Shown here one piece after another: positions 56,878 through 64,000 of a stretch of DNA of 64,000 bases. Position 1 is the first letter of the stretch; each line of letters begins with the position of its first letter. The notes beneath the pieces were generated by a model. It did not search any database. It saw only the letters and a list, made by a program, of their open reading frames with translations, and had not been told where the DNA came from. The DNA is from Uliginosibacterium gangwonense (GTDB lineage: Bacteria; Pseudomonadota; Gammaproteobacteria; Burkholderiales; Rhodocyclaceae). The position numbers and the translations under genes were made by a program. The DNA lies in the NCBI GenBank assembly GCA_005239635.1, contig SBBQ01000022.1, forward strand, positions 1 to 64,000, written 5' to 3'.

Positions 56878-57777
56878 ATGTCTTCTACTTCCAGTCGTTA
56901 CAGCACCATTGCGCTGGTTGGCAAATTTGACCGCAGCGATGTGTCAGAACCGATCAGTCAAATTGCCGCCCATCTATTGCAAAGTGGACGGACGGTGTTG
57001 GTCGCTGAACACACAGGGCTTGATCTCAATTTGCCAAACGCCTCAAACGTTGAAGTGGTGAGTTTCGAGACCATTGGCAAACGAGCTGATCTTGCCATTG
57101 TGGTGGGGGGCGACGGCACGCTGCTTGTCTCAGCACGCAAATTGGCGCCGTATGGCGTGCCCTTAGTGGGCGTGAACCGCGGGCGCTTAGGGTTTTTAAC
57201 TGACCTATCTGCCGCGACTGCATGTGAAGCGATTACGCGTTTACTGCAAGGTGAATTCAGCAGCGAGCGCCGACAAATGCTCGATGTGCGCGTAGAGCGT
57301 GCGGGCGAAACGGTGTTTCGTGGTTTGGCCTTGAATGATGTGGTGCTGCAAAAGGGTGACGCAGGCCGCATGATTGAGTTTGGCGTGCACATCGACAATG
57401 AGTTTGTGTACGACCAACGCTCTGATGGCCTGATTGTGGCGACGCCCACTGGCTCAACCGCGTACGCATTGTCCGCGAACGGACCGATTATTCATCCGGG
57501 GGTGGGCGGCATTGCGCTGGTGCCTTTGTGTTCGCATACGCTGACGAATCGTCCCATCACCTTGCCTGAGACGGCTCGTATTGCCATTCGATTGTTTGCG
57601 CCGCATGTGGCGCGCGTACATTGCGACGGGCAAGAACGTTTTGATGTGCAAGCGGACGATCAAGTGATGATTGAGCGATCCCGCCATTGCCTTAATTTGT
57701 TGCACCCGCCGGAATATAGCTACTTCGCCATGCTGCGTGAAAAACTGCGCTGGAGCGAGGCGCCGAGAGAGCGCTAG
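56878..57777 (+). CDS. nadK: NAD kinase
   Basis: Phosphorylates NAD to NADP. The 299-residue protein has the GGDGT motif in VVGGDGTLLVSARKLA, the GVNRGRLGFLTDL loop and the second signature TPTGSTAYALSANGPIIHP. The ATG at 56878 begins MSSTSSRYSTIALVGKF; the ORF extends upstream to 56815 but the family starts here. It is followed by recN after 2 nt, the usual betaproteobacterial pair. One CATTGGCAAA motif at 57072 and two core copies lie within it. Confidence 0.96.
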   Translation: MSSTSSRYSTIALVGKFDRSDVSEPISQIAAHLLQSGRTVLVAEHTGLDLNLPNASNVEVVSFETIGKRADLAIVVGGDGTLLVSARKLAPYGVPLVGVNRGRLGFLTDLSAATACEAITRLLQGEFSSERRQMLDVRVERAGETVFRGLALNDVVLQKGDAGRMIEFGVHIDNEFVYDQRSDGLIVATPTGSTAYALSANGPIIHPGVGGIALVPLCSHTLTNRPITLPETARIAIRLFAPHVARVHCDGQERFDVQADDQVMIERSRHCLNLLHPPEYSYFAMLREKLRWSEAPRER

Positions 57778-57779
57778 TT

Positions 57780-59474
57780 ATGTTGCAACGTTTGTACATT
57801 CGAGATTTCGTGCTGGTCGACCGATTGGAGCTGGACTTTCAGTCCGGCTTTGCTGTGCTCACCGGTGAAACCGGCGCTGGCAAATCCATTTTGGTTGATG
57901 CGCTTGCGTTGGTGTTGGGCGAGCGTGCTGAAAGTGGCGTGGTACGCGTGGGTGTAGAGGGGCCACAAAAGCAGGCAGAAATTATTGCTGAGTTTGCCAA
58001 TGATGCTGCGGCACAAGCGTGGCTTGAAGAAGCCGGCATGGAAGGCGATGCCGCCGATGCAGGCGAAAGCACTTTGATTTTGCGCCGTGTGATTGATGCC
58101 GGCGGGCGTTCACGTGCGTGGATTAATGGGGCACCCGTCACCCTCACGCAGTTGCGTGGGTTGGCGCAACGACTGGTCGATATTCATGGGCAACATGCGC
58201 ATTACGCGTTGGTAGATGAAGCGCGGCAGCGTGCGTTGATTGACGCGCAAGCAGGCCAGCAAGATGCGGTGCGCCAATTGGGCGAGCGTTGGCGCGTTTG
58301 GCAAGGCCATCTCGAAGCGCTACGTGAATGCGAACGCAACACGGCCTCGTCGAAACAAGAGCGCGAACAGTTGGAATGGCAAATTGACGAACTTCAGTCG
58401 CTCGATTTCAAAGTGGCCGATTGGCAAAATTCGAATGTCGAACTGTCGCGCTTAGGCCATGCCGCAGACTTGCTCGAAGGCGTAAACGCTTCGCTCGCCG
58501 CGATGGACGAGGGTGAGCAAGCTGCCGCGCAAGCCATGCAATTGGCGTCGTCGCAACTTTCACGCTTGTCTGCAATTGACGCTGGCTTGGACGAAGCTGC
58601 AGGTTTAGCCGAAAGCGCGCGCATTCAAATTGAAGAAACCATTCATGCGCTGCGTCGTTACCGTGATCGACTAGAGCTCAACCCGCAACGCTTAGCTGAA
58701 GTTGAGCAGCGCATCGCTGCGGTGACCGATGCCGCACGCAAACATCGCATTGCGCCAGAAGCAATTCCTGAACATCTCACGCAATTGCAGCAGCGGTTTG
58801 AAACGCTTGCCTTGCAGGCGGACCCCAAGCGCCTGCAGGCCGAAGTGGATGCGGCCTATGCACAATACGAGAAACTTGCGCGCGAGATTGGCAAAAAGCG
58901 CCAACAAGCGGCCCACGTGTTGTCGACAGAAGTTACCGCGATGATGCAGCAACTTGGAATGTCTGGCGGGCTGTTTGAAGTTGCGCTCACACCATGTGAG
59001 GCAGCAAGTTTTGGGCTTGAAGAAATTGAGTTTCGGGTGAGCGCCAATGCAGGCCGCGAACCTGCACCTTTGTCGCGTGTGGCGTCGGGCGGCGAGCTGT
59101 CGCGCATTGGCTTGGCGATTCAAGTTATCGGTAGCCGTGCTGGCACTGCAGGCACTTTGGTGTTTGACGAAGTGGATGTGGGGATTGGCGGAGGGGTGGC
59201 GGAGATTGTGGGACGACTACTGCGCCAACTTGGTGAAGAGCGCCAGATTTTAAGCGTTACGCATTTGCCACAAGTGGCTGCATGCGCCGATCAACAATGG
59301 CGCGTGAGTAAACGCCAGCAAGGTGGCGTGACCTTAAGTCAAGTCGATGAGCTTGATGAGATGGGACGTGTTGAAGAGCTGGCGCGTATGTTGGGAGGCG
59401 TCAAAATTACCGAAACAACCCGCCAACACGCGGCTGAGATGTTAGCTGCACGGCACCACGCCTTGTCGGCCTAG
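57780..59474 (+). CDS. recN: DNA repair protein RecN
   Basis: SMC-like ATPase that tethers and processes double-strand breaks. The 564-residue protein has an N-terminal Walker A (TGETGAGKSILVDALALVLG), two coiled-coil arms (residues about 165-380), the ABC signature VASGGELSRIGLAIQV and Walker B TLVFDEVDVGIGGGVAEIVG. It is coupled to nadK (2-nt gap). It holds three complete ATTGGCAAA motifs (57993, 58419, 58886), one of the highest densities in the window, in line with the enrichment of uptake sequences in repair genes of other transformable bacteria. Confidence 0.97.
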   Translation: MLQRLYIRDFVLVDRLELDFQSGFAVLTGETGAGKSILVDALALVLGERAESGVVRVGVEGPQKQAEIIAEFANDAAAQAWLEEAGMEGDAADAGESTLILRRVIDAGGRSRAWINGAPVTLTQLRGLAQRLVDIHGQHAHYALVDEARQRALIDAQAGQQDAVRQLGERWRVWQGHLEALRECERNTASSKQEREQLEWQIDELQSLDFKVADWQNSNVELSRLGHAADLLEGVNASLAAMDEGEQAAAQAMQLASSQLSRLSAIDAGLDEAAGLAESARIQIEETIHALRRYRDRLELNPQRLAEVEQRIAAVTDAARKHRIAPEAIPEHLTQLQQRFETLALQADPKRLQAEVDAAYAQYEKLAREIGKKRQQAAHVLSTEVTAMMQQLGMSGGLFEVALTPCEAASFGLEEIEFRVSANAGREPAPLSRVASGGELSRIGLAIQVIGSRAGTAGTLVFDEVDVGIGGGVAEIVGRLLRQLGEERQILSVTHLPQVAACADQQWRVSKRQQGGVTLSQVDELDEMGRVEELARMLGGVKITETTRQHAAEMLAARHHALSA

Positions 59475-59510
59475 ACCGGCGTCGCAGGGTAGAGCCGCAC
59501 GAACTGGTGC

Positions 59511-59942
59511 TTAGCGTTTGCGGTCAGGACAGTTGGTTTTGGTGCAATCGACAAAAATAGTGAGGGCATGGTCGTGCACGGTAAAGCCGTGTTCTTTGGC
59601 AATACGCACTTGTCGCTTTTCAATTTCTGCATCGAAAAACTCTTCAACCTTGCCGCACTGCAAGCACACCATATGGTCATGATGGTGACCTTCATTGAGT
59701 TCAAAAACGGCTTTGCCGGACTCAAAAAAGTGGCGATGCAAGATTCCCGCTTGTTCAAACTGCGTTAAAACGCGGTATACGGTCGCTAGGCCGATATCCA
59801 TGTCTTCAACCAACAGGGCGCGATAGACATCTTCTGCGCTCATGTGGCGTGCGCTTGATCGTTGAAACAGATCAAGAATACGCAAACGAGGGGTGGTGGC
59901 TTTGAGGCCGCTGCTTTTGAGGTCGTTGCTGATTTCGCTCAC
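59511..59942 (-). CDS. fur: ferric uptake regulator Fur
   Basis: Fe2+-dependent repressor of 143 residues. It has a winged-helix N-terminus ([56 protein letters not shown]) and the metal and dimer domain with [17 protein letters not shown]. The C-terminal cysteines [13 protein letters not shown] are kept, so both zinc-ligand pairs are present. It is convergent with recN and divergent from bamE. A Fur box near its own start was looked for and not convincingly found. Confidence 0.96.
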   Translation of the reverse strand: MSEISNDLKSSGLKATTPRLRILDLFQRSSARHMSAEDVYRALLVEDMDIGLATVYRVLTQFEQAGILHRHFFESGKAVFELNEGHHHDHMVCLQCGKVEEFFDAEIEKRQVRIAKEHGFTVHDHALTIFVDCTKTNCPDRKR

Positions 59943-60323
59943 GGTATGCCTTGTTATATCTTGTTGCTCGGGGCGTTTCGCGTCTGATGCATGTTTTTAT
60001 GATTTGGCATAGCTGGGCGTTCGCACACCATACCTATTGCCGGGGTTGCAACTATCTTCCGCGCCAACCTCGCCTATCGGTTTGACGGTGCGGCAACGGG
60101 TAGCCTTGGCAAGCGCCGCAGGTAGCCAGAGCCCCGATGATATACTTCCCGCATCGCGATGCAAATGATGTGTTCGACGAGAATGCATTCAATGAGCTTG
60201 CCATGAGGAAGCCTCAACAGCGCTGCGTTGGGCAAGATCAGGGTGGCTTATGGCAGTTCGGCACAAATTATGGCCGCGATGCCAAACTACGTACTGTTTT
60301 TCGGTTGAATTTTTTTGAAAGCC
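59943..60323. other. divergent promoter region between fur and bamE
   Basis: This 381-nt gap separates the divergent fur and bamE genes, a conserved arrangement. TATACT at 60141 is a possible bamE -10 box, but no -35 was found at the right distance. The palindromic CGCATCGCGATGC at 60153-60165 could be a protein-binding site. The region has no supported ORF and no ATTGGCAAA motif. Confidence 0.4.
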
Positions 60324-61675
<1,352 letters not shown>

Positions 61676-61963
61676 TCGGTCGCTAATCGGTTATAGCAAT
61701 GCCCGGACAGCTCTGCTCGGGCAGCTCAGTTGTTTTCCTTTCTCCTGATTTGCCCCTTCTCTGAGCAAGGCTTTTCTCCTTCGTTTTTGCCAATCAATGC
61801 TGGGCCTGTGCCGAAGCAAACTTAGAGGTGTAATAGCCTTTGTGGCGGCGCGCATGCCTGAAAAATGCTATTTCAGCGTAAGTGAAGACTTCAGAGTGCT
61901 GCCAATTCTGCCGTAGAAAACGGAGGTACTCCCTTCATATATTTTCTGTTGGCAGGAATCAAC
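61676..61963 (+). other. gap between dapB and the FIST gene, with a hairpin and a motif copy
   Basis: TGCCCG and CGGGCA at about 61699 and 61716 form a short stem after dapB, followed by a T-rich stretch (TTGTTTTCCTTTCT), a weak terminator. TTTGCCAATC (reverse GATTGGCAAA) lies at 61786. No gene or promoter is evident. Confidence 0.45.
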
Positions 61964-63109
61964 ATGCAGATCGGGCAAGCAACGCTCACGCTCTCCTCAG
62001 ATGTGGCCAAAGTGATGGCGCCACTCGCGGCGATACAGCCGCAATTGGTGCTGGTCTTTGCCAGTGTTGAGTTGATGACCAACGATAGTTTTATGAAGAC
62101 GGTACAGGCTGCTGTGCCGAATGCGCGTTGGGCGGGTTGTTCAACTGCAGGTGAGATTTCGGTGAATGGCGTGGGCGAGCATACGGCCGTGTTCACTGCG
62201 GTGCGTTTTGATAAAACACCGTTCCGAATTGTGCGTGCTGAATTGCAGGGTATTGAAGACTCAGAGGCTGCAGGTGATCGACTCGGCAAGCAATTCGACA
62301 AAGAGGGACTCAAGCATGTGTTGTTGTTTGGACAAGGCGTGGCCATTAACGGTAGCGCGCTCATTCGGGGATTACAAAAAACGACCGGGGTGGACGTATT
62401 GTTGTCTGGCGGCTTAGCGGGCGACAACGGTGCTTTTACGAAAACATGCACGCTGTGTGACAAGCGAGTGGATGATCGACAGATCGTCGCGATTGGTTTG
62501 TACGGCGAAAATATTTCAGTAGGTTTTGGTTCCATGGGCGGCTGGCAGGCCTTTGGCCCCGCTCGCCGAGTTACCAAGTCAACCGACAACGTTTTGTATG
62601 AGCTGGATGGAGAGCCAGCTTTGGCAGTCTATAAGCGCTACTTGGGCGACTATGCCAGCGGCTTGCCAGCATCTGGCTTGTTGTTTCCATTCTCCATGTT
62701 GGGGGATGACCACAGTGACGAGGGCTTAATTCGCACCATCTTGGCGGTGAATGAAGATGAAGGTTCGCTCATCTTGGCGGGTGATGTGGTGCCCGGCGGA
62801 TTGATGAAACTCATGCATGCCAGCACGGATGCGCTGGTTGATGGCGCGGTTGATGCGGCAGAGGCCACTCGCCTTATGCTGCCGGGTGAAGGACCTTCCC
62901 TCGCGCTATTGGTGAGCTGCGTCGGGCGCAAAATTGCCATGGGCGCGCGTGTAGAAGAAGAGGTTGAAGCTGTGATGGAAGTGCTTGGTCCCGATACCGT
63001 GGTGACAGGGTTTTATTCCAATGGCGAGATTAATCCTATGTTGGGCACCACGGATTGTCGCTTGCACAACCAAACTATGACGATTAGTTGCTTGCGGGAG
63101 CGCGCATGA
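61964..63109 (+). CDS. FIST-domain sensory protein
   Basis: A 381-residue protein with FIST N (about residues 20-215, including NARWAGCSTAGEISVNGVGEHTAVFTAVRFDKTPF and LLSGGLAGDNGAF) and FIST C domains (ALAVYKRYLGDYASGLPASGLLFPFSML to TVVTGFYSNGEINPM). These domains are predicted to bind small ligands such as amino acids and occur beside signal-transduction proteins. The ATG at 61964 follows AGGAATCAAC; a TTG five codons upstream is possible. The stop overlaps the kinase ATG (ATGA), so the pair is translationally coupled and probably forms one sensory unit. Confidence 0.88.
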   Translation: MQIGQATLTLSSDVAKVMAPLAAIQPQLVLVFASVELMTNDSFMKTVQAAVPNARWAGCSTAGEISVNGVGEHTAVFTAVRFDKTPFRIVRAELQGIEDSEAAGDRLGKQFDKEGLKHVLLFGQGVAINGSALIRGLQKTTGVDVLLSGGLAGDNGAFTKTCTLCDKRVDDRQIVAIGLYGENISVGFGSMGGWQAFGPARRVTKSTDNVLYELDGEPALAVYKRYLGDYASGLPASGLLFPFSMLGDDHSDEGLIRTILAVNEDEGSLILAGDVVPGGLMKLMHASTDALVDGAVDAAEATRLMLPGEGPSLALLVSCVGRKIAMGARVEEEVEAVMEVLGPDTVVTGFYSNGEINPMLGTTDCRLHNQTMTISCLRERA

Positions 63110-64000
63110 GTTCGCGTATTCTGCAACGGCAGCTCAAGCGGGTGATGGGCCTGCCCGACCAAGCGGCGGTTGAGACTTGGTTAGAAGACTTGCGCGTACG
63201 TGGCGACGAAGACATGGCGGCGCGCCTACAACGTCTCATGTCCGAAGTTGGTCAATCTTATGATCAGTTTGAACGTGATCTCGAGCTGCGTAGCCGCAGT
63301 TTGGAGTTGTCATCACAAGAATTGACGCAAGCCAATGATCGCTTACGAGAAGAATCTGAAGCCCAGCGCAATGCGCTAATTACACTGCACGAAGTGGCGC
63401 GCAAAGTAGCGGCTGAGAGTGGCCGTGAAGATGCGCTGCTCATTCGTCAGATTACTGATATTCAAGCAGTGGCAGAGATGATTCGTCAGTTGAGCGACGA
63501 GAATCGTCGTTCGCAAGATATCCTCCGCTTATCCCAACAACGCTTGGATCTCGCATTGCGCAGCGCCAATATGGGCCTGTGGGATTGGAATATGGAGACC
63601 GATGAGGTCTTCTTTGATGACCGCTGGAAAGCACAGTTAGGTTATCGGCCTGATGAAATTGAACATAGCCTGCGAGCATGGCAGCGTATGTTGAATGCAG
63701 AGGACGCGCATGCGACCCAGCTGCAATTGATGAAGCACATAAATGGCGAAACAGCGCAGTACGTCGCCGAATTCCGAATGCGCTGTAAAGACGGTGGCTG
63801 GAGTTGGATTCAAGCCAATGGACTGGTGGTGGCCCGTGACGCCAATGGCAAAGCATTGCGCATGGTGGGTACACATACAGACATTAACGCAGCTAAAACA
63901 CTGGAAATATCTTTGCGCGATGCAGCCGAGGCAGCAGAAGCGGCGAGCCGTTCGAAGAGCGATTTCTTGGCCAATATGAGCCATGAAATTAGAACGCCAA
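63106..64000 (+). CDS. PAS-domain sensor histidine kinase, truncated at the window end
   Basis: The first 298 codons are visible and no stop is reached. The N-terminal 120 residues are helical and coiled (ARLQRLMSEVGQSYDQFERDLELRSRSLELSSQELTQANDRLREESEAQRNAL). A PAS_3-type domain follows (LDLALRSANMGLWDWNMETDEVFFDDRWKAQLGYRPDEIEHSL to GGWSWIQANGLVVARDANGKALRMVGTHTDI). The H-box SKSDFLANMSHEIRTP is reached at the very end. No transmembrane helix is seen, so input is cytoplasmic. The H-box type is typical of hybrid kinases, so a receiver probably follows beyond the window. It is coupled to the FIST gene. Confidence 0.9.
   Translation, partial: MSSRILQRQLKRVMGLPDQAAVETWLEDLRVRGDEDMAARLQRLMSEVGQSYDQFERDLELRSRSLELSSQELTQANDRLREESEAQRNALITLHEVARKVAAESGREDALLIRQITDIQAVAEMIRQLSDENRRSQDILRLSQQRLDLALRSANMGLWDWNMETDEVFFDDRWKAQLGYRPDEIEHSLRAWQRMLNAEDAHATQLQLMKHINGETAQYVAEFRMRCKDGGWSWIQANGLVVARDANGKALRMVGTHTDINAAKTLEISLRDAAEAAEAASRSKSDFLANMSHEIRTP

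Noticed and set aside
59943-60323. Fur box between fur and bamE
   Set aside because: No segment comes near the 19-bp GATAATGATAATCATTATC pattern.

Overview
The window is a contiguous piece of a betaproteobacterial chromosome, most likely Burkholderiales, at about 53-55% GC by eye. The evidence is gene order and protein similarity: trxA-rho, leuC-(entericidin)-leuD-leuB-asd-fimV-truA-trpF-trpB-trpA-accD-folC-SPOR-cvpA-purF-metZ, lpxH-ppiB-ppiA-LDT-TPR-cysS, grpE-dnaK-dnaJ, hrcA-nadK-recN and fur/bamE-dapB are all familiar betaproteobacterial neighbourhoods. Genus and species cannot be fixed from the sequence. No tRNA, rRNA, CRISPR array or complete mobile element was seen. The first 83 bases look like the end of an IS3-type element.

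Layout: 0.2-1.9 kb rho and trxA (minus strand). 1.9-2.6 kb a gene-poor gap. 2.6-15.2 kb fdxA, AddB/AddA-type recombination nuclease-helicase, a CBS protein, acyl-CoA ligase, aroC, an MFS permease and an M48 lipoprotein protease. 15.5-34.9 kb a long plus-strand amino acid, fatty acid, folate and purine block (leuCDB, asd, fimV, truA, trpFBA, accD, folC, cvpA, purF, metZ), with a clear SAM-II riboswitch in front of metZ. 35-40.6 kb trhO, then a minus-strand group: response regulator, lpxH, two cyclophilins, an L,D-transpeptidase and a TPR protein. 40.9-45.9 kb cysS, phoD-like phosphatase, a Crp/Fnr regulator and a thioesterase. 45.9-47.3 kb an AT-richer, foreign-looking CoiA-like gene. 47.5-51.5 kb dnaJ, dnaK and grpE with visible sigma-32 promoters. 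51.8-54 kb a Ser/Thr kinase fused to a cNMP-binding domain, next to an AP2-like protein. 54.2-64 kb hemH, hrcA, nadK, recN, fur, bamE, dapB and a FIST sensor followed by a PAS histidine kinase cut by the window end.

The most striking signal is not a gene. The 10-mer GATTGGCAAA occurs at least 26 times on the two strands (about 0.12 expected for random sequence), the 9-mer ATTGGCAAA at least 42 times and the core TTGGCAAA at least 59 times. It falls inside genes in all three reading frames as well as between genes, is about 2.5 times denser in addA/addB/recN than elsewhere, and forms a perfect 13-bp inverted hairpin just after dnaJ. These are the hallmarks of the DNA uptake sequences of Neisseriaceae and Pasteurellaceae, but the motif resembles neither known family. 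It is proposed here as a candidate uptake sequence, or another genome-wide signal, of this lineage. The CoiA-like gene lacks it, as expected of recently acquired DNA.
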